A DNA stretch of 64,000 nt, from contig OX442321.1 of assembly GCA_949358305.1 (NCBI GenBank), positions 9,635,605 through 9,699,604 of the forward strand, given 5' to 3'. Shown here one piece after another: positions 14,801 through 29,800 of this stretch. Within the stretch, counting starts at the first letter, position 1. Each line of letters opens with the position of its first letter. The notes under the pieces are model-generated. The model worked only from the letters and a program-made list of their open reading frames with translations. It was not told where the DNA came from and did no database searches. The position numbers and the translations under genes are program-made. The stretch comes from Strigamia acuminata. Taxonomy: Eukaryota > Arthropoda > Chilopoda > Geophilomorpha > Linotaeniidae.

Positions 14801-17800
14801 ATTTAGTACGGCTAGTTTGGAAAAGAAAGAAATAAAAAGATCCGAAAGGTTAGGTATCAATTTTTAATGATTTTCGTTTTGAGAGTTGGTCATTTTTGTG
14901 ATAAATATTAAATTTGCCGTGTTGTTTCCGACTTATTTAATTCAATTATATATACCGGTAATTGCTATTTTAATTAGACGAAGCCGAGGGATTGATTGGT
15001 CATAAATTAATGCTTGAGACAGGTGAACGCCAATAAAATGAATAGATACGCGCGTTTTGATTTAGCTGAATTGACCATGTCATAACCTTGACTGATTACC
15101 AAGACTTTTAAACGAATTAATTCCAGATTTGGTAATGGGCTTAATCCGAAATGGCATTTAATTTCCTACTTGGGTGTTAAATAAAGGACGTTAACAAATT
15201 GCATAAACTTACTGTGTCTGAACTTACGCAATCGGTTATGATGGCTCGTCTAGTTAATGCTACGAGTGTAAGAAAAAAGATGGCCGTTGCCAGGTTACGA
15301 ATGTCAGAAAAGTTATGAAGAAGGGGGATGCTGCCCATCTGCCAATCGTAGGATAAATTGACAGGTGCGAGCATGAGCCATGCGTTGAACACGAGAAGGT
15401 AAGAATAGGTGAGCAGTCTGGAAAATTAAAAGAGAAATAAATCTTTTAATTTTTTAAATTTTTTTATTTTAAAAAAAATTTATTTATTAACAATAAAGGT
15501 TATGAAAATAATTTACGGGTGAGTCGAGAGGAGTGTATAAATAGAGTGAGAATTTAAGATGACAGATTTGTAATTAAGGAGGATAAATGTTGCAACGAAA
15601 TTAGTTTGCCATGTGCTTAGAAAAACGTGGCGGTGTCTAAGAAGCAAAATCTGTTTCCCAAACACAATTAGAGCAGCTATAATTAAACTTGGCACGTCGA
15701 TGTAGAGACAAAAGCATGTGAAAGTGAGCGACGTGGAAAAAGCTTGATGTCATTGGCGTTTGTGTGACAGTCGCTCGTCGGCGTTCAAACCCAACTCTTG
15801 AATTTATTCAGACTTTGCCGTTATAATTATTCACAGGCGTCTGCAGTTGGAATGAAATTTTCTCACTATTCTATTCTCGATTGCATTGAATGGGAGAGTG
15901 AGTGCGATTCTCGATGGCTAAATGAAATTTTAAACAATGAAATATTTATTAAGTTTGGGGGAAACGAGCGTTGGGTTGTTGTTGTTGTTGGCCAGTTTAT
16001 ATCAATAGGGTTTTCTGAGCTGGTGTGTGGTAATTGAAAAGCAATGTAAACAAATAGCTGTTAATGATGCCTATTGGGGTTTTTTTTGGTGGGCGAATGG
16101 GGAAGGGTAACTGAGGCTTGTGTAATGGCTTACCTGGTCATTGGGTGTGGACTGAAAGAAGCTGGATTGTCTTGTTCGGAAAAACGAGGTAAAGCTCCAT
16201 TCAACATGGACATACGGAAGCCGAGGAGAAACGCAACCTGCGGAGAGAAATTTTGATTTTTAACGGTCAACTGGAGGTGAAGATAAGATTTAAATATTTA
16301 TTTTTCTGTTTCTTAATTTATTAATTTGGGAAATTAATTAGTTGGAGCGAAATTGGTGCTCGGTGTAACGGAAATTCAATGTGGTAACTCAATCAACGTG
16401 AAACGTCTTTTGTCAACACTTGAAAAGTGATGGAAATTGATAAACTCTAAAAATTGCATTACTTCCGACTAGAATGATCAGAAACTTAGAAACGAGGCTG
16501 GTCGGCTTTAGTTTGTTTGTTTTGAAAACTTTATTGTATTTTATTTTTTTGTTGAGTGTAAAAGTTCTTTATTTTAATTACGGCGAGATAAAAGAACGTT
16601 TGATTAAAGAATTTTATGCAAATGGAGCAAATAATTGCTTTTGAAAAGTTTAAGCTTAATCGCGTAGATCAACACAAAATGAGAAGATTGCCTTCAGTGT
16701 AATCATGGTTATTATTTATAACCTGAGATTTGCTTTTCTTCATTTAAAAAAAAGGCTAAAGCTTATGGTCTTAGGCTATGTTAAAGCTAAACTGGTGTGC
16801 TGAAAATCCCCACTTCCGTTTTGCTAAATGTCTTTTTTTTGTGTGTGTTGCGAGAACTTTTTATTATGCAGAATTTATACTCTAATTACACTCGGGCTTG
16901 ACTGTAATAAATACAATTTGCTTGAAAACATTTATCTGGATAATATAATTGAATTTTAATGTTTTGGAAGATTTATTTAATACATTTAGTGGATTCGAAA
17001 ATAGAAACCTTTCCGCACTTCTCGGCACGAATTTAAGGTTTTATCTCTGATCTGATAAAGAAAGAAAACAAAAAAACCGCTTTTGTTTCCATTTGAAAAT
17101 GTAAAATGCTATTTTTGTCGAATTTCCTTTTCCGCCATATAAAAATTGATGGATGTCAATTTTGTTCCGCGCGGTTATTGATCAGTTTTCTTTAGGCTGT
17201 CAACTTGGTATTTCAATGTTACGTGAAAATAAATTATCCAAGGTTCAATTTGGAGAGGTTGAGTATTCGATAAACATCTACTTTTTAGATACTTTTTCAG
17301 TTTTATAGTCCGATCGAACTGAATTTTTTTTATCTCGGATGATTACCATAGTAAAAAAAGAAAAAAAGAAAAAAAAACCTATGACTGCGTCAAACACATG
17401 TCAGGCAATAAACAAGTTAGAAAGAAAAGTTGCTAACAAATTGTCCTAATCGATAAATTATCAATTTCTGCCATCCAGATCAATAGACCAAATAATTCAA
17501 CTCTAAACAATTGGCTTGTATTGATTGATTAATCATCTAATCGCACAGTAATAATAAAAATGCATTTCTATTAATGGCAGAGCGGAAATTGGCTTTGATA
17601 TGCTCATCTCTTCGTGTCTGAATTATCATTTAACGGCTATCTTATTTCCTCTTTAAGTTTGCCAGCTCCACATTTCATTTTTGAGTTGCAAACAAGAGCA
17701 GTAAAAGTGCAAGCCCCACTACACTCAAATGGGTGATGACCACTTTAGACAGCTTAAGGTCGACAGTGCCGTTAGTCCAATATGGAATTTTTACCCCGGT

Positions 17801-20800
17801 TTATCCCCAACTATCGAGTGCTGTGGAATAAAATTACTCGAAAACAGCAAGCGGAAAGAAGGGACTTTCTTTGACCCGAGATAAAGAGGCGATTTCGTCG
17901 CTTAGAGCAATTTTGGGTCTTGATGGACTGCAACGAGCGCGTTTTGTTTCCCCTTTCTTTCCACTCGTTGTCGTGCATATTTGGATCAAGATAATGAACG
18001 AGAAGAGCTATTCTTTGCTCGAGTGGCTGCCCACTTTTAGTAGTTGGGTTTCAGGCTGCAAACATTTCTTTTTCGTGTTTTATTTCTTTAAGATGGGTTC
18101 TTAATTCTTTCCCATTTCCTTTTTCACAAGAGATTTCCGTGTTTGTGAAAAGAAAAAAAAGGGTTTTCTCTTTTTTCTTTTTTTTTTTTTTTCTCGTTTG
18201 GTTTTATTAATGATCATTAAGACGGATTTGCATCTTGATGCGGGCTCGACTCTTCCGCGATTCGAAAATCATTTCAGTAGCATCAATTATATAAACGTGA
18301 CTCGGCAATTCGATTCCACGATAAAGGGAAATTTTGTTTTTCTGGAAAAATCTTTTGTTTCTGCTTGTCTATACAATTTGATCTGGCATTTGCGAGTCAC
18401 CGCATTTTTTCCCTTAAGATGCTCCCATGTTTGCTCCTCGCAGAGGCCAATTTGTGGTCGCAATCAAGTTGCGCATTGGTCAAACTCGGGCGACAATTGC
18501 GCTTTATTTATTTGCCGATTTCGACGTTCGTGTTACACATGTAAAAAATCGAATTATATCAGGTCAAGGGAGAATTTTTTTTTCTTCTTTTTATCATATT
18601 TTTTTTTTATTTATTTGTTATTATCGTCATTATTATTTTTATTTTCTTTTTAAACTTAGTTTTATTTTTCGCTTTTTTATTTATTTAAAAATGATGAAGC
18701 TGAGGTTTATCATTGTCAAACTTAATCTTTTCAAATGTAGAATTTGATCATAGTCGTATACAAAGTGCATCCAACATTTCATTTTTTTATCCTCTTTTTC
18801 ATATAAACACAACATTAAGATTAAGATAATGTCAAAACATTAAACATTCCTGTCATGCTGTGACGCCGTCCTTATTTATTCAGGCGGAGTTTTCTCTCAT
18901 TCTGTCTCTCTTAGCGTTTTTGTAAAAAAAAATAAAATAAAAATTTATCTTTTCGTTCGTAGTCGCTAAAAAATTATAACAGCAAAAGCGTAAATCGAAT
19001 CTAATTACCTAGCACTATTTAAAATTAAAAATCAAAAATTTCCAGTTATGAAAATTGAATTTATTCAAAAATCAATCGATGAAATTTAACGTCCAAACAC
19101 AACCTCTGGGCTAAAAGCAATCTATTCGATGGACTTTTATTTCGGATTAAAGCGCGATAGCAAATGATTCGGACTCCTTTGTTGATTGATATTTTTCTTT
19201 TTCTTCGCTCTATTTTTTTGCTCGTTGGTCATTTTTATTTTCTATTCATGACCTGATCCGATACTTATCTTTTTATTAAGTGTGTGAAAGATGTTTTTTT
19301 AATATATATAAGTTCTATATCATTTTTTAAGAAAAAAAAATAACTTAATCAAATAGGATATTTTCCACGTGACTTATTCGAAGGAAGAGTCGAGATTTGG
19401 AATGGAAAAATAAGAAGAGGATGGGATGGAAGACGCTGTTCGTGCCCCCTTAATCCCCCGCGCTTGCGAATGAGCCGCAAACGCTGGGCGCGGATTCCTT
19501 CGGGGCCATCGATCGCATGGTAGTGGGGATGGAGGACGATGGGCGGGTGCAGGGTGGGAGTCGGAACATTATTCAGATGGAAAACACCGCGCGCTGGGGG
19601 AGGCGCCACCAACGCCACTAGATGCGAGTTGAATCGGAAAAGTTGGCGCTGCCGTCGTGCGTTTTAGCTGATTGGGCTGGCGACCGTCTGGCGACGCCAC
19701 TGCAGAAATGCAGACGACTTTATTTTTCATATTTGGAAAGATAAATGACACAAAGGGAAAAAAATGACGTGTCATAAGTTTCGAACATGGGAAGATTAAG
19801 TGCTCAAGTGAGGATTGCTAACGTAAAATGGTCGATGATGTTGCTTCTTGAGGGTAAATGAAACCAAGAGTGGATATTCTGGAGCACAATGCGTGTGTCC
19901 ACAACTTGAGGTGATAAATAATCGATCTAAAAGAGACCGAAAATATGTTGTGGATTGTCAATTGGGTTTTGAAGCCGTTACTTAATTAAAAGGCTTTTCT
20001 AAATGAATGCGGAAAAAGAAACCAGAGCTGCGCATGTACACGATATTTACACAAACGTGCAAACAGCATTTCTAATTAAATTACACTGCCAAATGTGAAT
20101 TAATCTTATTACATATCACATTTTCCGTATCCAAAAGGCATGGGATATTGATTAAATGATAAAAATCTAATGAACTGGTCTTAAAGTCTATATAAGCATA
20201 TAAAAACATTTATTGTATTAAAGCCGTGGAAGATTTTCTTTTTTTAACTAAATAAATAATTCAATAAGGAAAAATTTTAACAATATTAAGGTAGTTTTTG
20301 ATGTTCCTCTGCTGAGTATTTGGCGTTGAGATAAAACGCATCGCTGGATCTCAACTTGACAATTTGTTTCAATAAACATATCTTAGTCACAACTATTCTT
20401 TATGCTGAAATGGAATGTCTTTGAGAGGTTTTATTTTATGCTTTTCCTCCTTTTTTTTCCTCAGTTGCAGATGGTTTTTGACTTTAAACTCTTTTTTTTA
20501 TCGCTTGAATTGAATCTTAGAGTCTTTGAGGATGTTTGCTTGGAGGAAACGTTGTCATAATTGCAAAAGAAAAAAAATAGGAAAAAAAAAAGTCATAAAT
20601 GCAAAGATGGAGGGTTATGGGAAAAGGAGCAGACAAGAGTGCCTTAATTGAAAACTAAAAAAAAGAAGTTTGGGAGAAAAAAAGGCAAAATAGATTTGGA
20701 AGAAAGGAAGGGAAAAAAGGAGTTTAATCTCGTACGGAGACGGAGGAGATGAAACGAAAGAAGAGAAGCATCGAAATTTGATTGACAGTTGCAGACTCAT

Positions 20801-23800
20801 GAATATGGTTAAGGCGAAGTTATAGCTGGTAATTTATACGTTGCAAGTTGCCTTCGCCTCAGAGGTGGTGTTTATATTAATGAGGGGAAATTAAAATGCT
20901 ATTAAAAGCAAAGGAGCGAGGATTTGTGGGAGAATTTAAAATATATATACGGATACACGCACACGAGCGTTTTCACTATTTTGCCTATGATCGCGCGACG
21001 TTTGTTGTTGCCACTTTACGCTTGTTAATTAGCACTTTGAGATTTGTATCTGTTTCCTTGGTTTATACGCTGACGTTCGTTAAACCTTTGATTGGATTAG
21101 GTTAATTGGTCCTGTCGGTTTGCTAATTAAGAAAACAATTTCTCTGCGAGTTTTTTTTTTCCATATTTTTCTGCGCCAAAATCGGGATGGAGAATGCACT
21201 TGTGCCCTGATGAATTTTCACTCGATGTGTGTTGTCATGTAATCGAATTAGACGCGCGCCCTGAGCGTTCTTTATATTAGTGCGCGGGCTTCTCGTCCTC
21301 GCATCTACTTCGCTTTAATGAAACACTCCTTGAGGCACCCATAATAAGGTGGTGAATTTTTCCACTGTTTTTCTTTTTTTCTTTTTTTTAATCTTTTAAT
21401 GGGCTGAGTGTAGTGGAAATTAAAGGAAGAGTTTGGGCGCGGGTTGAGGAAAGTTGCAAGAAGAGTTTGTTGTAATGAGGTTAAAAGGGTCCCCACATTC
21501 CCACGGGATGGTGTTGGCGTTTGGTGTACGGTTGGGTGTGTCCGAATTCAGTGACCGCATGAATCTTAATTAAGTTGCAACCCTTGTGCTATTTATTACG
21601 AATTGATGGGTCAAAAATTTGTGGGAGACCGAAAAGCGAGGTGGTGTGCATTTGGGTTTAATTTAATTGGATTTGTTTGAGTGTAAACATGGAAAGTTTT
21701 AGATTTGGAAAAGTTGTTGGAAACTTACCATTGATATGATGGTCAAACTGCGTTTGATTAAGTTCACTTGGTCTTTGTTCAAATGTTGAAAATCGACAAG
21801 TCTGCAACGAAATAACACGAAAATGAAATTTAAATGTCGGGATTGAATGTTGTTGTTTATTTTTTTCTTTAAAATCTCAAAAATACATATTTGAAATGCA
21901 TTGGGTTTCTCGAGAATGCATTTTGTAATATATACATCTTGTAAAATGCATTTTTGAATGCAATTTTTCAATTATATTATTAAATGCATTATTTAATGAG
22001 TGCAAATAATGTGTTTAATTCTGCGAAATGCTGTACAATTCAAAAATTAAAATATTTTGTGTTTTACTTCAATTTTAAAAGAAAAATGATTCCCAATGAT
22101 GTCATAAATAAGTAATACAGATTTGTGAAATAGTTAAAATTCTCACACTCAAATTTAAACTTAGAATACACTTAAACTAAAATTGTTAAAACACAAGTAT
22201 TTTTATTTTTGAATGCATTATGTTGTAAAATACTTGTATATTTTTGAGCCGCTGGATTAGTATATTCTGATTTTAAAATCTTTACCAAGTTTAAATTAAA
22301 CAAAGCATTAAAACTGCATTGTGAATTGAAATTAGTTATGAAAATTTATTAGATCGGCTTACTGCATGCAAAGACCCTTAAAAAGATTATTCATGCGGTG
22401 TATCATATTAAGATTTAACTTTTTATCGTCTTAATGATTTCTCCTTGTCTCATTAAGTATGCTAAAAAAAAAAATCTAAACGAAAAAAGAAACGAAATCA
22501 TGCATCGTTTAATTTGGTATTCAACAGTTTCATCACGTGGTTCTCATTTCTTATTTATCGACTTTGCTTTTTGATTACGTTTAGAGAATTTCCCGTCCTA
22601 ATTTGGAGGAAAAAAATAATGTACATCTAATCCCATGATCCTTTTCGGTTACCAATCAAAGCACCTGCTTTTATCTGCAGACTAATTCGGCTTCGGCCGT
22701 TTTCATTTCAATGAGATTAATTTGAAGTTGGGCGTCTTCAACCTGGTCGCAGGTAAAAAGGGGGAAGGTGAGTTGATGCACTCAATTTGATTACTGCACC
22801 CTAAAGGGAATCTATTGGGATGAGAAGCTGCAAGTTTTACTTCTTCTTCTTTTTTTTCCTTCTTTCTTTTTTACACATTGAGTCGAGTTTCGGGTCTTGT
22901 GTCACGTGACCCCTTTTCCCTTTTTCAAAGCTCAATCCTCTCAGTTGCCACCATCGATAGAGCCACAAAGCCTTTCCATGAAAGACTTCGTTTTTCCTTT
23001 CAAGAGGATCGTGCCTGAATCGGATGGGAAATGGGAAAAAGGTGGGAATTGGGAAATAAGTGTTTATTTAATGCTCTCAGCCCCTGCCATTCCCTGGACA
23101 TCTATTTTTCTTCCCCCTCCCTGTGTCCCTCCCCCTTATATTCATCGCTATCTTCCTCAAGCTTTGATCCGTCAAGAAAATTGCTCTTTTGATGCGAGAA
23201 GGAAAGTTGGCTCCAAATTAGCTCGGAACGGGGGCCGCAGATGGTAGGTCACGTGACTGGTAAGGTCACGAGAAATAATCTGCAGGCTAGAAGAGAGAGA
23301 GAGAGTGGGGAGATGGGATCGGGCGAACGGGGCGAGCGGGAGCGGGGCGAGCGGCAGACAACACATCCACCACCCGTACAGTTTCATCCTTCCTTTCTTT
23401 CTTTCTTTCTTTCTATCTCTCTTTCTCTCTCTCTCTCGTTCCAATCCAGCTCTTTACAATGATAGGATTGGATTCCGCTTATTGGGCGACAGATGGCGTC
23501 TCCGCGCGAGGGCGCCACATGCTCCGTCCTATAATCAAGACCATTGGTAGCAAGATGGAGTAATAAATTTTATTCCTCCCTAATTAAAGATCATGGCGTT
23601 CAAAAATTCAATTAGATCTCTTCCTCCTCCTCCTGCTTCTCATCTACCGACAATCTCCTTTCGGATGAAAAGGAAGCGGAGTATCACAGTGATGAGTGAC
23701 TCTCATGGTAAGTGGTTGGGTGGGTGAGAGAGAGCGCGAGCAGCACTTTCGACCATCTGTAAAGTCGTTGGTTTGTCGGCCTTGCAGTTAAAAGTATACA

Positions 23801-26800
23801 CACGTGGCATGAGGCCGGGCTGCTTTTGCCTGCTGCTAATTAATCAGGGTTTTAATGAGTTTAATACGGTGCGAGAGCAGTAATTATTAGTGTTTAATGT
23901 TTATGAGTGAACATATTAATTAAGTGATTAAAGCAAAGAAAATGATTTGTAAATTAATTTCTGCAATGGGGCAGAAGTAATTTGATGTCATATTTTTTAA
24001 AATGGGTTTATATTGCAGTTTGGTATGCTTTATTTGTCTGAAGGGTATTTAGTGAGACGTGGTCGGGTGAAGTTGAGTGTGAGTATCGACATAAAATTTT
24101 TTTACTGCTCAAGGGGCTGGTGTGCTGATCTTGTTTACAGGCCGTCTTTTACTTGTTAAATGATGGCAAAGGCCACATGATATAAACATTTGGGATTTTT
24201 TTTTCTTTATTTTATCACCTGTTACGAGTGAAGGTAAACTAAATATCGACTGTATTTAGATGTGGAAAAAGTTTAAATGTCTTGTTTATATGCACGTAAC
24301 CGCGCGTTTAAATTGCTTAGCAGAAATGTGTAATTTGTTATTGGATTATGAGTACGTGCATTCGAAAAGTTTCTGTGTGAATTTAGCTAAACTATCGCGG
24401 AAATATTGACCGAGGGAAGAAATTTAGACGTTCTTGGAGAGTTGGATTGTGATAAAGAGACAGCCATTACTATAAATTATTAAAAAACGGCACGTAATAA
24501 TTTTTTTTTTTTAAAAAGTTATATAAAAATGTAATTTAGGTTTGGGAAATTGAGTTTCAGACGGTCGTGATGTATAGTAAATAAGTGCCGTACAGATAAA
24601 GGTCAATCGATAGTGCCTAACATGAATAAAAATAAATAAATGAGGACCCTCTAGAGTCTGCTGAAAAGTCGATGTAAGTAATGTAATTTAAGCAGTGCTT
24701 GGTATTACTTGACGAGCATATTTGCATGGAGAAAAGCGTTCGAATTTCTTGTAGCGGACAATTGACCAGTCACAAGTTGACTTCTTGTGGCGTTGATGCA
24801 TTTAAAAGAAGGTTAAATTATGATAATCTAATTTATTCGTAACACAAAATAAATTTATAATGATTTTAGGCAGTCCACTAAACCATTTATCAAGTCTAAT
24901 ATAACCCTAGTAGTCAAGTAAAGCTTTAATATTCATAAACCATTAAGGCGGAGTTTTACAGCTGCGGTCTAAAGTGGGATTAAATTTGAACCACGACGAA
25001 TAATTTTGAACTTTTGAGTAATACATAATTTATTGCGTGTTTGAAATAAAAAGAAACGACTGACTTAAGCCGGGTGTTCTCGGCGCGAAGGAAATATAAC
25101 TCTTTGCAATTCATCTTCATTGATTGTTATTGACAGAACGGCGGAAAAGGAAAAAAAGAGCTGGTGTATGGAGAGTTCTATTTTGACACGATTTGCAATA
25201 TCATTGAGTAAATACTTTAGGGGTTTAGTTTTGTTTACAGTTTGGTCCGACGTGGCATCAGTATATAAGAGGGATTTGCCAGTGACTTTGAAGGCTCAGC
25301 GTCCATGGAAGCGAGTCGTCTTTCGCCGGGGATGGAGAACCGGGATCAATGGACGCTGCCATAGTGCCGGCGTTTGACTTGGGGCATCTTTTTCTTACTA
25401 TTTTTTTTTTTTTTGTAAATTTATTTTTTCTTGGGATCGATCAGCAGTATCTTGTGCCTGTCAGCACAGTCGATCGAATCAGGATACACGGTGAAAGCAT
25501 GTCCGTGTTTCGTATTGATGAGCGTGCACATGCGCATTGACATTTTACGTTTTCTTCATGCATGTTATTGACTCCATGATCACATCATTTCAGGACCCCC
25601 GTCTTTGAAAGTAAATAAATTGCTTCTTTTATTTGAAGTTGATGACAATTGAAAAAAATGGAGAAGAGAAGAAATTGCATTTGGCTGTTATTCGGTTTTT
25701 TTTTTTTTTTTTGAGGGGAATGTGAAGATTTTTCGAGAGTTTAGTTTAAAAGATGGTCGGGATCAATTGATTTATTGGTGTCGGATGATTTGTTCACTTT
25801 GTTTAATCCGATCGGTGCAGAGGAAGTGAATTTCTAAGTCTGATCACGTGGCGATTGTTTTGTGTATTCATTTCAAGTTCTATTGGAATTGAAGTGAACT
25901 GTTTGTTTATACGTTAGCTTGCAAATACAAATGTATTTTTTTTTTATGTTCCAAGAACAAAGACGAACTTTCTTCAAATCCTATTTATTTCTTTGACTAA
26001 TAAAGTGAAATTTTTTTTTCTGAACATTTTTTTTTTTTAATTTTTTTTTTTTTTTTAAATCGAGAAAAATAAGTTTTGGACACGACCAACACTTTTAATC
26101 CTCTTTTCCAGTTGGAGCTTGTTTTTATGTTTTTTTTTCATGTTTTTTTCTTGTTGTTTTTTTGTTTTTTTGTTTTTTTGTTTTTTGTTTTTACCAAATT
26201 AAAAGATGGGGCGTCGCCTTCACAAAATAGTAAATGTTTGTTAACTAGGAATTAATGTTGTGTATCAGCTCGGGGGAAGATAATGAATTCGTGCGCGGGT
26301 GTCGTGGCACCGCTTTTTCCCGCCAAAATGACTCGGGGACTCGTTAGTTTGCCCTGACATTTTAATTGCATGGCGAAAAAAAATGGTAAAAGATGGATGT
26401 GAAGTTGCAACCGCCAACTCCAACCTCAAAACACGAAAGTATTGGGCGTGGTGACTGATGCGGCCATCTTAGCAAGCTGCTCGTGTTGTTTGTTTTTCTT
26501 ATTAATTTTTTTTATTTAATTGCACGAAAGAAAGCGGTTGGAATTCTAAGAAGAAATTGAATAATTCTTACTTTCGAAGTCCCTTCTTGGAAGCGTAAAA
26601 ATCATAGCAGAGAACGATGCCTAAAACAGTGACGCCATGTTCTTTAGCCAACATGGCGCCAGTCGCCAGCACAAGACTGGTAATTAGCCACATGGTTCCA
26701 CGACTGATGTCGCACTCGCTTGTTTGCTGTGAGTTGTGGATGGCCCTAAAGTGGAGAGAGAAGAGAAGAAAAAACATGGTCACTTTTCATTGAAACACAA

Positions 26801-29800
26801 GTTGCAGTCAAGTTAAAGATAATGTGAAGTTGTGAATGTATAGTTTCATGTCTGCTCTGCAGCGCTAGATTTTAGTTGGAAGGATAATAAATTAGAAAGA
26901 AAACTCGAGAGTAAAACAAAAATTTATTTTCACGTTTTAATTTGTCGCCTTAAAGCTGATATCGTTTTTATTAAAAAGGCCGTGGTGCTTAAAAACTGGT
27001 CATTAATATCCGTTTGTGCTTGAAATCCCAATTTTGCTTTCTAATTTAAGCTCCATCGCATCATTTAAACCACTTGAGGCGACTGATTAAACAAAATTGT
27101 TATTTTTATTCCTTGAAAGTGAATGTCAATCACTTGACAAAACAAGCATGGCCTAAAGAGACCACAGGTGTTTTCGGAGGAAGAGTGAGTGCCCGTCGGT
27201 ATTAGAAATGGACGCGAAATTCACAAAACGAATGCTGATTTTGTGGTTTTCAGGAATTGGAATAATAATAAATCATAACCCAGGTGACAAACAGCTTTTT
27301 ATTATTTTATTCATGCGACAATGTCAGAATGGCAATTATTTAAATTGTATTAATTAATGATTTACATGTTTTTTGCACGCGTCTCTCGTGTATTTGCGTT
27401 GACGACGTGTCAGTTTTGTTGACGACGACGACAAACCCCCAAGAAATGGTAATAGATTGGTGTTTCTTCCGTTTTTTTTTTTACCACAGATTTTTTTAGT
27501 TTGAATTTAACGTTTTGCGGTTACGTTTAAGTTACTTAGTCATTTGGAAATGATCTTAGAAGAAAAAAATGTATCATTCGCATTACTGATTAATTTTAAT
27601 TTATATTTATGCTGTTTTTAAAGCAGAAAGTGACGCGAGGAAAACGGGTGCAACATTCCCACGGCGCATTCGAATTGAGCGTTTATAAATAGCTCAGCGC
27701 TTTTGCATTTGCGCATCTTCGTATTCATCTTAAAAGATTAAGGATTTGCAAATTTGCGCCGATACTTGTGAAAGCAGATGTGGTGATTGTGATCCCAACA
27801 ACTAGCGGATTAAGCGTCAATGGTCTGTTTTATGTTCCCATAATAAACTAAGTAAGCTACTAATGCGCTTCTGGTGTTTGTTACTGTTGGTTGTATCGGT
27901 TGTACGGCGCGTATTAGTATGGGCATCGAGTAGTGGCGATGCAATTTATTTCAAATCTGTATGGTGCAAACAGCTTTCCACTTGCGCGATTCCTTTCACA
28001 AATTTTATTCGACTGTCTCGACACAACACACTGGATACTGAACCAATTTGTACACGTGTCAGACGACCGTGCGGTGTGAATTTTGATTGGCACCATCCGC
28101 CCATAACGTGTTCGGAATGAATTAGCAATTTATGCAGACATGGGCGCTTCTTAAGATAAAATAATACAATAAAAAAAAATTTCAAAGACGGCATTAAATA
28201 GCGCTAAATTTTCTTGTAAGAGTTGTAAATGTAAGTAAAAGTGCGGGATTAATTGCCGCCTGTGCTTCTTTTTGGAAACTTCCCAATACTTTTTTCTTAA
28301 TTGGTTTAGTTCCACTTAGGTTGTACTTTTAATTGAACCCAATTTCTCAATTTATATTTTTACAGCTTATTGTTTCGAACCTCACTAATGGTATAAAGAA
28401 AAAATAAAAAAAATGTAAATAATAAAAAATAAAAAAAAATAAAAAAAAAATGGGGGAGGAAATATAGTGGGAATTTTAAGACCAAGGTGGGGTCGTGAAA
28501 ACCACATGGGGTAGGCCAGTGGCAAGATTCTTTTGGCTTGAGATGCAAATCCCAGTCTGCTTTAGACGCGCACGTTTCGCGGGGGGTTTGACGTCAATTG
28601 AATTTCAAAGTCGATCCTTCTTTCTTTTTTTATAGCGCACTAGCAAACGGGGGATGACGAAGCAAGGGATAAAAGGGTATTGCCCCCCGAGCAATCATAA
28701 AACGAGGTAAGATGTCCCCGAGTGTCACTCGCTATCTTTCCTTTTAACGCGCATGGGAACCACTCCATGTTCTATCAGGCTTTTCATGCATATGCGGCTA
28801 ACTAAACGCAAAGAAAATAAAATTAAAGTGCAAAACGCTTTGTACAAGTTTTCCTCAATTTTTTTCAGCAACGAGAATTGTGTTGACGTTAGCAAATGCC
28901 ATATTTCGGCAGTTTGTGGTTGGCTAGCTGGTTGTTGTGCGAAATTTTGCAACACAAGCGCCGATTCTTTGTGCAAGAAGCGTTTTACTCGTCCACCCTA
29001 CAAGGGACCTCTCACCGAATAGCCCCCATGTAACATCCTCCGCCTCCCAGTTGCCTTTTCCTGTTTGGCGGGTGCTTTCACTGCCAAGCACGTAGACAGT
29101 GCAGAGAAGCATCGGTCGGGGAGCTTGTTGCATTGAGCTATAAAAAGGGGAGCCCGAGATAAATATTCTGAAGGCAGTTTTGCCTGCGTAAAGATGATAA
29201 TGTGGCAACTGGCAAGGCGAGGCATCGTGTTGAAAATCCACTGCGAGTGTATTAAAGCAAAAGAGAAAAGAATAAAAACATTGATTGAAACAATGGTTGG
29301 GTAAATTCGCCATTTGTATGTTGACCTGAAAATGAAGTTGGCCGTTTACAAGATGTAAAAAAAATATTCAATTTCACGTTAGGGTAAGTAGAAATGATTT
29401 GTGGGGAGCGATGCAAATGGACAAGGCAAGAATATCACTTGTTGAGTCATTAAGCAAGTTATTGGCTAAAGGACTTTTTAATAGCCGACGTGCATAAAAG
29501 AAGTGAGGAAATTGGTGGCGGGCGATTTATGGCAGCGACTAACGGCATGCAAGTAGAACATATAAATGAATAGCTGCATGTGTGCAGTGTGCACTCGGTC
29601 TATATTTCTTGCATGGTCGAGAGAGATATTACTTTCGAATTTAGCCAACCCACCATTAAGGCTTCGCTCGTAAGGCAATTACTTGTCTCAGCACACAGCA
29701 CGTGCTTGTGTGATAAGACGCCGTGTTTCCATTAATGCAAACGCCCCTTCTTTGCAACACGGGGCCTCTTGAAATGCTTCCTTGTTTTCCTTCTCTTTCG

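Larger units (their letters stand above)
21802..26571 (-). other. TMTC1 intron 4 (4.8 kb)
   Basis: Carries two exact GTCACGTGAC palindromes (22901 and 23248), a GA tract and a CTTT/CT tract (23291-23438), a GC-rich stretch around 23470-23530 with a CTCF-like core, poly-T runs at 25401-25413, 25696-25712 and 26029-26056, and a run of G-T6/7 units (26150-26193). No gene recognised. Confidence 0.8.

Noticed and set aside
18198-18653. 151-codon plus-strand frame
   Set aside because: Its C-terminal part is poly-T-derived Phe/Leu; no domain recognised.
28924-29313. 129-codon minus-strand frame
   Set aside because: No homology, repeats or flanking exons; lies within intron 3 and overlaps other random frames.
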